DNA of 64,000 bases from Algoriphagus aquimarinus (GTDB lineage Bacteria; Bacteroidota; Bacteroidia; Cytophagales; Cyclobacteriaceae). Below the pieces are notes generated by a model. The model saw only the letters and a program-made list of their open reading frames with translations. It was not told the DNA's origin and ran no database searches. Location of the stretch: NCBI RefSeq assembly GCF_900112005.1, contig NZ_FOKK01000002.1:124001-188000 (forward strand), read 5' to 3'. This document shows positions 35,798 through 45,435 of the stretch, one piece after another (within the stretch, counting starts at the first letter, position 1; the number at the start of each line of letters is the position of its first letter). The translations under genes and the position numbers were made by a program.

Positions 35798-37165
35798 ATG
35801 AATACACTCAATAGAAGAGATTTTCTCAAAGGCTCTTCCGCGTTAGCAACACTAGCAAGTTTCGGCCTTTTAGGCATGGACTTCAAAGATCGAGAAGGCC
35901 CCTTACAGGTGGCTCTAATCGGAGCAGGCTGGTATGGAAAATCGGATCTTTTTCGACTCATCCAAGTAGCAGATGTAGAAGTAGTCGGTCTTTGTGATCC
36001 AGATAAAAATATGCTGAAAGCCGCAGGAGATATGGTGGCTACTCGACAAAAATCTGGAAAAGTCCCCGCACTCTATGAAGATTACAAGGAACTTTTGGCC
36101 AAAGAAAAGCCAGAGTATGTAATCATCGGCTCACCTGATCACTGGCATGCACTAATGTGCATCGATGCACTGAAAGCAGGAGCTCACGTCTATGTACAAA
36201 AGCCTATTTCGGTGGACGTCATTGAAGGAGAAGCCATGATTGCTGCTGCCAGGAAATATAATAAGAAAGTACAAGTGGGAACTCAACGTAAAAGTACCCC
36301 ACATCTGATCGATGCAAAAGAGCAGATCATTGATACAGGAAAGTTGGGGAAAATATCTCATGTGGAAATTTGCTGTTATTTCCACATGCGTGCCAACGGA
36401 AACCCTCCAGTAGAACCAGTGCCTGAATTCTTCAATTACGATCTGTGGACAGGCCCAGCCCCTTTGAGACCATATGATGGAATCCCTCACAGACGATGGT
36501 GGAGAACATTTATAGAATATGGAAATGGCATCACTGGAGACATGTGTGTGCACATGCTTGACACCGTTCGCTGGATGCTTGATTTGGGATGGCCTACTCA
36601 GATCACATCCACAGGAGGTATTTACGTGCAAAAAGACGGCAAGTCAAATATTTCAGACACCCAATCGGCAATTTTTGAGTATCCTGAATTAAACGTTGTT
36701 TGGCAACATAGAACATGGGGTAATCCAGACGATGCAAATTATCCTTGGGCATTTAAGATTTTTGGAGATAAGGGAATGCTGGCAGGGAGCACCATGCAGG
36801 CAGATTACACTCCTTTAGATAAGGATGAAAAGCCAATTCATTTTGATTGTCTTTTCGAGCGTGAAAAATATCCGGAAGATGTTACTGAGCCAGATATAGA
36901 ACTTAATGCAGCACCTGCTACCCGACTACACATGCAGGACTGGTTGAAAGCTATCGGAAACGATACACTTCCAATTGCTGACATAGAAGAAGGGCATATT
37001 TCTACCGCCTCCTGCATCTTGGCAAATATCTCCATGGATTTGGGAGGTAGAGCGCTGAAATACGATCCAAAGACAATGACAGTGATTGGTGACAAAGAGG
37101 CGACAGGGCGATTAAGAAGACCATATAGAAAGGGATACACTCACCCTGAGCCAACCAAAGTCTAA
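35798..37165 (+). CDS. Gfo/Idh/MocA family oxidoreductase, exported (2)
   Basis: The 455-residue protein has a twin-arginine signal (NRRDFLKGSSALATLASFG), a Rossmann motif ALIGAGWYGKSDL, the QKPISVDVIEGE version of the EKP block and the long C-terminal domain with MCVHMLDTVRWML. It is of the longer Bacteroidota type often found with sugar-breakdown genes. It is only distantly similar to the divergent neighbour at 34437. A clear terminator follows. Confidence 0.92.
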   Translation: MNTLNRRDFLKGSSALATLASFGLLGMDFKDREGPLQVALIGAGWYGKSDLFRLIQVADVEVVGLCDPDKNMLKAAGDMVATRQKSGKVPALYEDYKELLAKEKPEYVIIGSPDHWHALMCIDALKAGAHVYVQKPISVDVIEGEAMIAAARKYNKKVQVGTQRKSTPHLIDAKEQIIDTGKLGKISHVEICCYFHMRANGNPPVEPVPEFFNYDLWTGPAPLRPYDGIPHRRWWRTFIEYGNGITGDMCVHMLDTVRWMLDLGWPTQITSTGGIYVQKDGKSNISDTQSAIFEYPELNVVWQHRTWGNPDDANYPWAFKIFGDKGMLAGSTMQADYTPLDKDEKPIHFDCLFEREKYPEDVTEPDIELNAAPATRLHMQDWLKAIGNDTLPIADIEEGHISTASCILANISMDLGGRALKYDPKTMTVIGDKEATGRLRRPYRKGYTHPEPTKV

Positions 37166-37184
37166 TTACTTCATAAAAAACATG

Positions 37185-37224
37185 GAAGCCGAGTCTCATA
37201 AAAAGGGGCTCGGCTTCTATTTTT
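37185..37224 (+). terminator. Terminator after the oxidoreductase gene
   Basis: The arms GAAGCCGAG and CTCGGCTTC form a 9-bp stem, followed by TATTTTT. It lies 20 nt after the stop codon. Confidence 0.85.
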
Positions 37225-37265
37225 AACTACAATCGAGATAAATTGGCGTTTTATTTTTACTGCCT

Positions 37266-37760
37266 ATGATTCAAATAAACCCAGCAACGAAAGAAGACTT
37301 GAAAATAGTCCAATCCATCGCAAAGCGCACCTGGCCTGATACTTTTGGAACAATCCTTAGTTCCGAGCAAATCGATTACATGCTAAACTGGTTTTACGAC
37401 ATTGCTCATCTAAAAGAGCAAGTTGAACTGGGACATACTTTTCTTCTCGCAGATGAGGATGGAGAAAAGTTGGGCTTTACAGGTATTGAAATCAATCAGG
37501 AACCGGGGAGAACGAAGATTCATAAAATCTACATTCTTCCTACAGCTCAAGGAAAAGGAGTTGGTAAGAAATTGATCAACGCGATCAAGGAAATTGCTTT
37601 GAGAAATGAACAATCTAGCCTCCTGCTAAACGTAAATAAGTACAATCAGGGAGCGATAGACTTCTACGAATACCTAGGTTTTGTCAACATTAAAAGTGAA
37701 ATCATCGACATCGGAAATGGCTATGTGATGGATGATTATGTATTTGAACTGAAACTTTGA
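37266..37760 (+). CDS. GNAT family N-acetyltransferase
   Basis: The 164-residue protein has the acetyl-CoA site KIYILPTAQGKGVGKKLINA and the later NVNKYNQGAIDFYEYLGF motif. It should acetylate a primary amine (amino acid, protein N-terminus, polyamine or antibiotic). The substrate cannot be told. It stands alone, convergent with truA. Confidence 0.9.
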   Translation: MIQINPATKEDLKIVQSIAKRTWPDTFGTILSSEQIDYMLNWFYDIAHLKEQVELGHTFLLADEDGEKLGFTGIEINQEPGRTKIHKIYILPTAQGKGVGKKLINAIKEIALRNEQSSLLLNVNKYNQGAIDFYEYLGFVNIKSEIIDIGNGYVMDDYVFELKL

Positions 37761-37892
37761 TTTTTTTTCTCGCTACGTCGCAGCGATGCAACGTTAGAAT
37801 ATTTTAAGTTTTATGCTTCACCTTTAGTTATCAGCTTCTCTCAAATGGCCATTTAGAAGGTTCTTTTTTAGTTCTTCAGCCTTTTAAAACCC

Positions 37893-38678
37893 TCAAAGGT
37901 TTGTCAACAAGGTCTCCCAAAGCACCAACCCATTTGACGGTGCTGGAGGTAGTTTCTCGAATCTTTCCGGAAAATCAAATCGACTAGTAATCTCAGCTAA
38001 CTCCATTTCTTGGCTACCAATTTGCCAAACGACTGACATCATCATGCGTACTTGATGATGAAGAAAACCTGTTCCCGTGATTTCGAAGTAAAAGATTTCT
38101 TCTGGGAAAAATTGACCCAAGAACTCCTTTGAAGTAAAAATATCAGCAGATAAAACTTCACGCTTATAGTCCGTCTTATTTTCTGAAGGTTTGCAAAAAC
38201 CCTTAAAATCATGGCTTCCTGTGAACAGTTTACAAGCTTCCTTCATTGCTTCCCAATTCAATTCACCAGGCAGATTGACCATAAAAGCCGAAGCAAAAGG
38301 ATGAAAAGACTGAGAATTAGTGAAGTAGTACCGATAGGTTTTTTCAGTTACAGAGTGGATCAAATTAAAGTCTGTGGCAACCTCCAGCACGGAATTAAGT
38401 CGAATATCCTGAGGCAGATGGGCATTGAATTGAGGCAGAAGTGTGCTCATATCTACTTTTTCCCGAAGGAAAACCTGCACATATCCACCGATACAAGAAA
38501 CGCCAGCGTCAGTCCTGCTTGCTCCGATCAGAGAAAAGTCCTCATGCCCCATTACGTGCCGAAGGACTCGCTCCAACCTCCGCTGGACAGTCTGCTGATT
38601 CGGTTGTGGCGCCCAGCCTTTATAACGGGCACCGAAATACGAAATGGAAAAGAGGTAAGAATATGGCCGGGATTGCAA
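37893..38678 (-). CDS. truA: tRNA pseudouridine synthase A
   Basis: The 261-residue protein has the catalytic SRTDAGVSC block (Asp), an N-terminal YLFSISYFGARYKGWAPQP, and FHHQVR-type GTGFLHHQVRMMMSVVW. It makes pseudouridine at positions 38-40 of tRNAs. It is single and divergent from the DUF4160 gene. Confidence 0.95.
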   Translation of the reverse strand: MQSRPYSYLFSISYFGARYKGWAPQPNQQTVQRRLERVLRHVMGHEDFSLIGASRTDAGVSCIGGYVQVFLREKVDMSTLLPQFNAHLPQDIRLNSVLEVATDFNLIHSVTEKTYRYYFTNSQSFHPFASAFMVNLPGELNWEAMKEACKLFTGSHDFKGFCKPSENKTDYKREVLSADIFTSKEFLGQFFPEEIFYFEITGTGFLHHQVRMMMSVVWQIGSQEMELAEITSRFDFPERFEKLPPAPSNGLVLWETLLTNL

Positions 38679-38756
38679 GAGAGATAATGTTTATAATTGA
38701 CAAAGATAATAATCTGCAGCCGGATGAAATTTAAACTTGAATTGCTAAATAAGATT

Positions 38757-39005
38757 ATGCCAACTGTTCTTTACATTTCAGGATGGAGACTATTCTTCTA
38801 TTCGAATGAAGGAGCAGAACCTATTCATATCCATGCTCAAAAAGGAGACATGGAATGTAAATTTTGGGTATTTGTTGAAAAGGTGGACATTAAGGAAGCC
38901 TTCTCGTATAATCTGAGTACTACAGGAAGAAAAGAAATCAGAAAATTAATTTTCAAGAATTTTGACTTAATTATAGATTCCTGGAACACATATTTCAATA
39001 AGTAA
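38757..39005 (+). CDS. DUF4160 domain protein
   Basis: The start at 38757 gives MPTVLYISGWRLFFYSNEGA, the usual beginning of this family; an upstream in-frame ATG at 38697 adds residues not found in it. The 82-residue protein has PIHIHAQKG, the conserved His-rich strand, and a C-terminal helix. The family is paired with DUF2442 across bacteria and has been suspected to form toxin-antitoxin-like modules. No activity is established. The partner gene starts 4 nt later. Confidence 0.85.
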   Translation: MPTVLYISGWRLFFYSNEGAEPIHIHAQKGDMECKFWVFVEKVDIKEAFSYNLSTTGRKEIRKLIFKNFDLIIDSWNTYFNK

Positions 39006-39009
39006 CTAT

Positions 39010-39240
39010 ATGAAAGTTAGCTATCACATATCTGATATAAGTTTTATCGAAGACAGGATGGTTCTCTCTGTAGATGAGCGCGAAATAACAGTTGAATTAG
39101 CAGATATTTCCGATAAACTTTTGGCCGCTTCAGACATGGAGCGATCAATTTATAAAATCTCTCCTTCTGGTTATGGCATTCACTGGCCGTTAATCGATGA
39201 AGACCTTTCCGTTGAAAAATTGATGAAGGATAACCAATGA
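39010..39240 (+). CDS. DUF2442 domain protein
   Basis: The 76-residue protein shows the family pattern: strands DISFIEDRMVLSVDEREI, and the closing GYGIHWPLIDEDLSVEKLM. It lies 4 nt after the DUF4160 gene and 1 nt before a small membrane-protein frame, so all three are probably one transcript. The role in the pair (antitoxin, adaptor) is inference from neighbourhood. Confidence 0.87.
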   Translation: MKVSYHISDISFIEDRMVLSVDEREITVELADISDKLLAASDMERSIYKISPSGYGIHWPLIDEDLSVEKLMKDNQ

Positions 39241-39241
39241 G

Positions 39242-39391
39242 ATGGATTCATTAAACCCTGGAAAAGGATGGGCTGGGAGATTACATAGAATCGAAGGTGT
39301 ACCACTAATTGTTTACTTAATATTCCTAACCTTACTCTTGATCACCATCTTTTATTTTTGGTTGAAAATTAGGAAGGAGAAAAAAAAATAG
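39242..39391 (+). CDS. Small single-pass membrane protein (49 residues)
   Basis: The ATG lies 1 nt after the DUF2442 stop codon. The product has a polar N-terminus (MDSLNPGKGWAGRLHRIEG), one membrane helix (about residues 21-41, PLIVYLIFLTLLLITIFYFW) and a Lys-rich tail (KIRKEKKK). The spacing and the clean charge layout support a real gene. No family is recognised. The positive tail suggests the N-terminus is outside and the C-terminus inside. Confidence 0.6.
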   Translation: MDSLNPGKGWAGRLHRIEGVPLIVYLIFLTLLLITIFYFWLKIRKEKKK

Positions 39392-39475
39392 AAAAAGTGA
39401 AATGTCCATTTTGAAAGAATTAAATGGTTTTAAGAAGCCTTCTAAAAAACGTTAGTTCAATATTTTTAGGCAAAA

Positions 39476-40681
39476 TTAATCCCTCAAAACAGGCTGCGTC
39501 CATGCAACTTCTGTATCGCCCAACTGATAAGGATTCTCTTTTAGTTTGGAAGAAATTATTTTTGCACGTACATACATATCATCTGCATCTAAAGTATAAG
39601 ATGCTTTTTGACCCTGCTCATCTTTCAGTAATACTCCACTAGCTTCAGGATTTGATTTCTTTGTTCCAAAAAACTGAATTGTATAGGTAACTCCTTGTTC
39701 AGGTTGTACCCCGACACTGAGTGTTTTCCCATCGAAATCTACAGACTCTAAAGTCACTCCGGTGCTGGAATAGAAATCCCCACGCTCCATAGCCTCCACC
39801 AGAGATGCTGGCTCCAAACTTTCGGACAAAACCATTACCCAACCTCTACCTGGATTGCTACTGTTCTCATCAAACACATGGTAATTATGAGCATCATCTA
39901 CAGCCAGACCATAAAGCAGTGGCTTGTTTGCTTGAAGGTAAGCCGACTGAACTTTGTCCCATAACACTTCCATGCTTGGTCGGAGTGAATCCCCGTAGTT
40001 ATGAACCTGTGGATGACCATTAAACACTTCGAAGAATCTTTCTCCGTCCAAAGCAATAATGTCCTCAGGAGTTATCGCCCAGATAAAGTTCGGATGATTG
40101 ATATGCAGAAACATAGGCACTCCGGTAGAGTCCCGCTGTGCTTTTACTTTATCAAGACTCCGCTGCATTACTTCTGAAACTGAATTACCACCTTGAGGCT
40201 CTATTTTTTCTCGGATATTGGTGACGTTCATATGAAGAGGTTTCTTATCATATGAATCTGTCAACTCCTGTGATTTTATAATCAAAAACTCACCCTCTTC
40301 TTCAAACATCGGCGCATATTCAGCCAGTGTTTTCAGCTTTACTTCAATTCTCCCTACAGAGTCTTTTCTGTATTCAACTCCACTTTCCCCATATTTGGCT
40401 AGGTATTTTTCGAAGCCAGCTTCATGCGAAGGAGATTTAGGCAGAAGCTTCCATTTCTCGCCTTCCGCCAATGTATTATGATCAGAAAGCACTACAAAAT
40501 CGTAGTCATGTGACTTATACCAATCCATAATCATCTCAGGATAATCGTCCCCATCGCTCCAGTAAGAATGCGTGTGCAGATTGCCTTTATACCATTGTTT
40601 GGTAGATTTTAACTGTTCTTTTGTGGCACATGAAAAAATGCCAATCGAAAAAATGGATAAATAAAGTAAGAATGTTCGCAT
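39476..40681 (-). CDS. PHP-domain phosphoesterase lipoprotein
   Basis: The 401-residue protein has a lipoprotein signal (SIFSIGIFSC, Cys18) and a PHP domain with metal ligands in GNLHTHSYWSDGDDYPE and VVLSDHNTLAEG, a later FLHINHPNFIWA and AVDDAHNY. A C-terminal beta domain follows. It should hydrolyse a phosphoester in the periplasm; the substrate is unknown. It is monocistronic. Confidence 0.88.
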   Translation of the reverse strand: MRTFLLYLSIFSIGIFSCATKEQLKSTKQWYKGNLHTHSYWSDGDDYPEMIMDWYKSHDYDFVVLSDHNTLAEGEKWKLLPKSPSHEAGFEKYLAKYGESGVEYRKDSVGRIEVKLKTLAEYAPMFEEEGEFLIIKSQELTDSYDKKPLHMNVTNIREKIEPQGGNSVSEVMQRSLDKVKAQRDSTGVPMFLHINHPNFIWAITPEDIIALDGERFFEVFNGHPQVHNYGDSLRPSMEVLWDKVQSAYLQANKPLLYGLAVDDAHNYHVFDENSSNPGRGWVMVLSESLEPASLVEAMERGDFYSSTGVTLESVDFDGKTLSVGVQPEQGVTYTIQFFGTKKSNPEASGVLLKDEQGQKASYTLDADDMYVRAKIISSKLKENPYQLGDTEVAWTQPVLRD

Positions 40682-40776
40682 AATTGTGGCCGGTTGAAGG
40701 ATCGCCTAAAGATAAGAAACCCCTTGAATTCTATTAGTTAGGCTCAAGTTATCAAATTCTTTTAAGGCCTTAAACC

Positions 40777-40803
40777 AAAAAAACCACCTCTTTCAAGGTG
40801 GTT
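40777..40803 (-). terminator. Terminator of the LolA gene
   Basis: On the minus strand AACCACCT-TGAAAG-AGGTGGTT is followed by a run of U. It lies 43 nt after the LolA stop codon. Confidence 0.85.
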
Positions 40804-40846
40804 CATGTTTATTGTGAAATTAAGGTCACTTCATAAAATCTATCTC

Positions 40847-41500
40847 TTATCTTAAATCAATAATTTCAATTCCAGGATATTGCTTAGCATCAAATACAAA
40901 ATAGGATGACGGAAGATTCGCATTAAGCTGTAGATTTTTAAAGGTGTAAGAAAAAACCCCTCCTTGACCATCAAACATTTCCCAGCCTAGAAGATTTGAG
41001 CTGCTTTTATCAATCATCAATTTTACTTGCTCGAAAGGCGCATTGTTCTTTTCAGCAAGTAATTCGACAACATGAGCTATTTTGCCTTGAAATTGCTTTT
41101 CTCCTATCAATTTATAGCTATAGCCTGATTCATAAAGTCGGTAGATATTAGAAGGCGTAAGCTCTCCTTCCATTTGATTGGCGTCGTTTACGGTAACTTC
41201 CTTGTAATTATCCGATTGGATAAAAGTCCAAACCGTTTTGCCATCATTATAAATTTCCTGATCTGGCAGCTTGAGTCTATACTGCTCACCTTTCACCGCG
41301 ATATCTCCTGTTTGGCGATCACCAGGTCCAGAGGCATCTTGGAAAGTGAAGTCAAAATTAGCCGTGAAACCATTCATTGCTTGAAACTTTTTGCTCATGG
41401 CATCCAAAACAGTTTTTGCTTTTGGATCTTTTTGAGCGTTGGCTTCGAATGATAATAGTAAGGCTAGAAAAAGAGTATAAACTAGGGCGAATTTTTTCAT
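40847..41500 (-). CDS. LolA-like outer-membrane lipoprotein carrier
   Basis: The 217-residue protein has a signal peptide (LFLALLLSFEANAQ) and the LolA-type core: VLDAMSKKFQAMNGFTANFD, GDIAVKGEQYRLKLPDQEIY and DGKTVWTFIQSDNY, ending in a short SSYFVFDAKQYPGIEII. It ferries lipoproteins through the periplasm. It lies 33 nt downstream of ftsK on the same strand, the usual ftsK-lolA order. Confidence 0.88.
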   Translation of the reverse strand: MKKFALVYTLFLALLLSFEANAQKDPKAKTVLDAMSKKFQAMNGFTANFDFTFQDASGPGDRQTGDIAVKGEQYRLKLPDQEIYNDGKTVWTFIQSDNYKEVTVNDANQMEGELTPSNIYRLYESGYSYKLIGEKQFQGKIAHVVELLAEKNNAPFEQVKLMIDKSSSNLLGWEMFDGQGGVFSYTFKNLQLNANLPSSYFVFDAKQYPGIEIIDLR

Positions 41501-41533
41501 GTAAAGGAGCTGCTTGAACTACTTGAACAGCTT

Positions 41534-44026
41534 TTACAAACTATTCAATAACCGTTCCAAACTAGCTTCATCTTGAACGAGCACTTCCCGAGCTTTTGAT
41601 CCTTCGAATGCTCCCACTATACCAGCAGCTTCCAATTGATCGATGATTCTTCCCGCACGATTGTAGCCCAACTTAAGTTTTCGCTGAATCAAAGAAGTAC
41701 TTCCTTGCTGATGCATTACAAGAAGTCTTGCTGCATCATTGAAAAGTGGATCGAGATCCGAAAAATCAACACTTCCGATAGAATTATCAGAATCTTCTCC
41801 TTCAAACTCAGGAAGTAAATAAGCATCTGAATAACCTTTTTGCTCTCCAACCCAATCACAAATAGCATCTACTTCAGGCGTATCTAAGAATGCACATTGG
41901 ATACGCGTTATCTCTGATCCGTGGGATAAGAGCATATCTCCCATACCAATAAGCTGATCTGCTCCGCCCGTATCGAGGATAGTTCGGCTATCGATTTTGG
42001 AAGTCACACGGAAAGAAAGACGTGCGGGGAAGTTCGCCTTGATAATACCGGTAATTACATTTACAGATGGTCTTTGGGTGGCGACAACCAAGTGAATACC
42101 AATTGCTCTGGCAAGCTGTGCCAGACGGGCGATTGGACCTTCGATCTCCTTGCCAGCAGTCATCATCAAATCTGCTAATTCGTCAATTACCAATACAATG
42201 TATGGCATGAAGCGATGGCCATTGTCTGGATTAAGCTTGCGCGCGACGAATTTCGCGTTGTATTCTTTCAGGTTTCTTGTACCTGCGTCTTTCAATAAAT
42301 TATATCGATTATCCATCTCGATACAAAGAGAATTCAGCGTGTAAATCACCTTTTTGGTATCGGTAATAATAGCTTCTTCAGCGCCTGGAAGCTTAGCCAA
42401 AAAGTGTCTTTCGATCTTATTGAAAAGTGTTAATTCTACCTTTTTTGGATCTATTAGGACAAACTTCAATTGAGATGGATGCTTCTTGTAAATCAAAGAA
42501 GCCAAGATCATATTCAATCCTACAGACTTACCTTGACCAGTAGCACCTGCCATAAGTAAGTGAGGCATTTTTGCCAAGTCCACCACAAACACTTCGTTGG
42601 AAATAGTCTTTCCCAATGCAATTGGTAAATCCTTGTCCGAACGCATAAATTTCTCTGTACCCAAAACTGCCCGGGCAGGCACTAGCTCTCTATTTTTGTT
42701 AGGAACCTCTATACCGATAGTTCCTTTTCCTGGTATCGGAGCAATAATCCTAATTCCCAAAGCTGCCAAGCTCAAGGCGATATCATCCTCCAAATTTTTG
42801 ATTTTGGAGATTTTCACACCCGGTTCAGGGACGATTTCATAAAGTGTAACTGTCGGCCCAATGGTCGCTTTGATCTCCTGAATTCCGATCTTGAAGTTTT
42901 CAAGCGTCTCTACAATCTTGTTTTTATTGTCTTCAAGTTCCTGACGGCTTACCGTTACTTTCTGAACGTCATATTCATTGAGCAAATCAAGCGTAGGGTA
43001 TTTGTAATGTGGAAGGTCGAGTGTAGGATCATAAGCATCCAAATTCTCAACCTCTTCCGCAGTTTTCTCTTCACCGATTGGCTTAACTACAGAGAAATTA
43101 TTACTCTCCACAACTTTTTCATGCGCTCGCTCCACTACAGGATCGAGGATATTTAATTGTGGAACATCGAATGCAATTTCTTCTTTTTTAGGCTTTGGTT
43201 TGGACTCTGGTTTGAGTTCAATTGGAGCATTGAGATTATCTTCCTTAATCGTCCAAGAGCTCCCATCGTCATCGATTTCTTCTTCCTCATCCAACTCATC
43301 CTCATCTTTGAAAGGGTTTTTCACTGGAGAGGCCGCGTCTACTTCCAACTCATCATCGTCCATGTCTGAATCTGAAGATTTGCTACTGAACCAATCTAAT
43401 TTGTCAATATCAAAGAAGAAAATCACGAAAATAAGCATGGATCCACCCAATAATATGAATGTTCCCCAACTCAGAAAATCTGCTGAAAGCTTAGCCAATT
43501 CATACCCAAATCCTCCTGAAAGGAAGCTCCAGTAGGAATATCCCTGAATCAAAATCACAATGTAGCCAGTCAATAAACCGAGCCAGAACGTGAAGAAAAG
43601 CGCGAAAGTAGTATAACGTGTGAGAGAAACCAGCGAGATTTTGAACGCCCACTTGAATCCCAATAAAAACAGAAATGGAGGAAATAAGAATGCCGCAACT
43701 CCAAACCAACGATAGATCATCCAGTTTCCAGCCTGTGCTCCCAGATAACCCAGCCAGTTGGTTGATTCACGAGCCGTTTCCCGAATCGCTTCACTACTAT
43801 TGTTCATGACCAAACTCTGATCTGCAGGACCATTCAATAGGTAGCTGATAAAAGCGATCATTAAAAAGAAAGCGATTGACATCAACAAAATGCCAAATGT
43901 CAAGACTAGCTTGGTCGTATTAAACTTCCCAAAAGAAAAACTCGGCGCTTTGAAGCCAACTCCTTTCTTTTTGGTGGGTTCTGCTTTTTTTCTAAAAGTA
44001 TTGGTCCTAGGTGAATTGGTGGCCAT
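41534..44026 (-). CDS. ftsK: DNA translocase FtsK
   Basis: The 830-residue protein has four N-terminal membrane helices (about residues 40-210), an acidic linker, and an AAA motor with AGATGQGKSVGLNMILASLI (Walker A), FVLIDPKKVELTLF and VLVIDELADLMM (Walker B). The C-terminal winged-helix gamma domain (GSTSLIQRKLKLGYNRAGRI) reads KOPS-like sites. It moves chromosome ends through the closing septum. Its position before lolA is conserved. Confidence 0.97.
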   Translation of the reverse strand: MATNSPRTNTFRKKAEPTKKKGVGFKAPSFSFGKFNTTKLVLTFGILLMSIAFFLMIAFISYLLNGPADQSLVMNNSSEAIRETARESTNWLGYLGAQAGNWMIYRWFGVAAFLFPPFLFLLGFKWAFKISLVSLTRYTTFALFFTFWLGLLTGYIVILIQGYSYWSFLSGGFGYELAKLSADFLSWGTFILLGGSMLIFVIFFFDIDKLDWFSSKSSDSDMDDDELEVDAASPVKNPFKDEDELDEEEEIDDDGSSWTIKEDNLNAPIELKPESKPKPKKEEIAFDVPQLNILDPVVERAHEKVVESNNFSVVKPIGEEKTAEEVENLDAYDPTLDLPHYKYPTLDLLNEYDVQKVTVSRQELEDNKNKIVETLENFKIGIQEIKATIGPTVTLYEIVPEPGVKISKIKNLEDDIALSLAALGIRIIAPIPGKGTIGIEVPNKNRELVPARAVLGTEKFMRSDKDLPIALGKTISNEVFVVDLAKMPHLLMAGATGQGKSVGLNMILASLIYKKHPSQLKFVLIDPKKVELTLFNKIERHFLAKLPGAEEAIITDTKKVIYTLNSLCIEMDNRYNLLKDAGTRNLKEYNAKFVARKLNPDNGHRFMPYIVLVIDELADLMMTAGKEIEGPIARLAQLARAIGIHLVVATQRPSVNVITGIIKANFPARLSFRVTSKIDSRTILDTGGADQLIGMGDMLLSHGSEITRIQCAFLDTPEVDAICDWVGEQKGYSDAYLLPEFEGEDSDNSIGSVDFSDLDPLFNDAARLLVMHQQGSTSLIQRKLKLGYNRAGRIIDQLEAAGIVGAFEGSKAREVLVQDEASLERLLNSL

Positions 44027-44079
44027 GTATGCGATTCAAATCCGATTTAAGATAAGATTAATGAATTTAGATTGACAAA

Positions 44080-45120
44080 TTATTGCGAAAAATGAGCCAA
44101 TAATCCTTTTTTAATCTTTTTGATCAGCCCAGGTCCCTCATAAATCATGCCCGAGTAGACTTGAACCAAGCTGGCTCCAGCTTCGAGTTTTTCTATGGCG
44201 TCTTCAGCAGAAAAGATTCCGCCTACTCCAATGATTGGGAAAGCCTTGTTAGACTTTTCAGATAGATATCGGATAACTTCTGTACTTCTTTTTCCTAAAA
44301 TTTTCCCACTCACACCACCTGCTCCTATGGACTCAACTTCTTCCTTGGAAGTGCTCAATTGTGAACGATCTATAGTGGTGTTGGTCGCTATTACACCATC
44401 AATTTTGGTTTCCTGCACGATTTCGATGATATCGTCCAGTTGTCCATCTGTCAAATCAGGAGCAATTTTCAGAAGTATAGGCTTAGGAGTTGGCTTGAGG
44501 TCATTCGCATTTTTCACCGCTTGGAGCAGAGCTTTAAGAGGTTCCTTTTCCTGAAGGTCGCGAAGATTGGGTGTATTCGGCGAACTCACATTTACTACGA
44601 AATAATCTACGTGATCATGTAACGCCTCCAGACAAATCAAATAATCGTCCACCGCATTCTCGTTTGGAGTGACTTTATTTTTACCAATATTCCCTCCTAC
44701 CAGTACGTTTGACTTTCGCTTTTTCAATCGCTCCACAGCTTCGAACACGCCACCATTATTGAACCCCATGCGATTGATCAGAGATTCGTCTTGCGGCAAT
44801 CTAAATAGTCTAGGTTGTGGGTTTCCTTCTTGAGGTTTGGGAGTCAACGTTCCTATCTCAATAAAGCCAAAACCTAACATCGCCATTTCGTCGATCACCT
44901 TGGCGTCTTTGTCAAAACCAGCTGCCAATCCAACAGGATTTTTGAATTTCAACCCAAAAACCTCTCGTTCCAAGCTTTTGTCTTCCAGATGAAAAGTTGA
45001 TTCAACTATCGACCCTATTACTGGAAGATTGAAAGTTAACCGAGTTAGATCCACCGTGAAGTGATGAGCGTCTTCTGGTTTTTTAAGGAAAAAGAGGGGT
45101 TTGAGTAGTGATTTGTACAC
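44080..45120 (-). CDS. pyrD: Dihydroorotate dehydrogenase (quinone)
   Basis: The GTG at 45120 is chosen because it yields the family start [20 protein letters not shown]; an ATG 24 codons upstream (45192) is possible but adds residues not typical of the family. The 346-residue class 2 enzyme has [50 protein letters not shown] and the FMN loop [11 protein letters not shown]. It oxidises dihydroorotate with quinone at the inner membrane. It is single-gene here. Confidence 0.93.
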   Translation of the reverse strand: MYKSLLKPLFFLKKPEDAHHFTVDLTRLTFNLPVIGSIVESTFHLEDKSLEREVFGLKFKNPVGLAAGFDKDAKVIDEMAMLGFGFIEIGTLTPKPQEGNPQPRLFRLPQDESLINRMGFNNGGVFEAVERLKKRKSNVLVGGNIGKNKVTPNENAVDDYLICLEALHDHVDYFVVNVSSPNTPNLRDLQEKEPLKALLQAVKNANDLKPTPKPILLKIAPDLTDGQLDDIIEIVQETKIDGVIATNTTIDRSQLSTSKEEVESIGAGGVSGKILGKRSTEVIRYLSEKSNKAFPIIGVGGIFSAEDAIEKLEAGASLVQVYSGMIYEGPGLIKKIKKGLLAHFSQ

Positions 45121-45381
45121 GTAGATTTGGATTGCGTTCGGAAGGCAAAGATACCTTTTTATAAAATTTGAAGATTGGAAAAGTGAAATCAATTCTTAGA
45201 AAAGAGAGTTTTACAGCAAAGTCTACAGAGGATGGCACAGCGAGCCTATGTCACCTTAACTGTTTCAAGTCTGCAGCCTTGCACGATAAATAGCTGTAAT
45301 ACTGACCGCTTGACATCTAGACGAGTAAATCTCAGCACTTTTGAATTTACAATTCCTTTGAGCCTTGCACCTCATACCAAA

Positions 45382-45413
45382 AAAAGGCTACTGGATTTCT
45401 CCAATAGCCTTTT
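45382..45413 (-). terminator. Terminator of the M28 peptidase gene
   Basis: The arms AAAAGGCTA and TAGCCTTTT, with an inner TGGA/TCCA, form a strong hairpin with a U-tract on the minus strand. It lies 22 nt after the stop codon. Confidence 0.85.
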
Positions 45414-45435
45414 GAATTCTTAGAATCCAGCTTAA

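Noticed and set aside
36152-36631. A 159-codon minus-strand frame within the Gfo/Idh/MocA gene at 35798
   Set aside because: The plus strand product is a full-length family member; this is a shadow frame.
37761-37800. Possible terminator with GCTACGTCGCAGC after the GNAT gene
   Set aside because: The stem is short and the T-run precedes it, so it does not fit a plus-strand terminator.
38211-38687. A 158-codon plus-strand frame within truA
   Set aside because: It is antisense to the conserved TruA catalytic block and shows no family features.
41534-44026. Conjugative or prophage translocase
   Set aside because: The membrane helices, motor, gamma domain and the lolA neighbour identify the cell-division FtsK.
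45232-45423. A 63-codon frame between pyrD and the M28 peptidase gene
   Set aside because: It runs through the peptidase terminator hairpin and has no recognisable feature.
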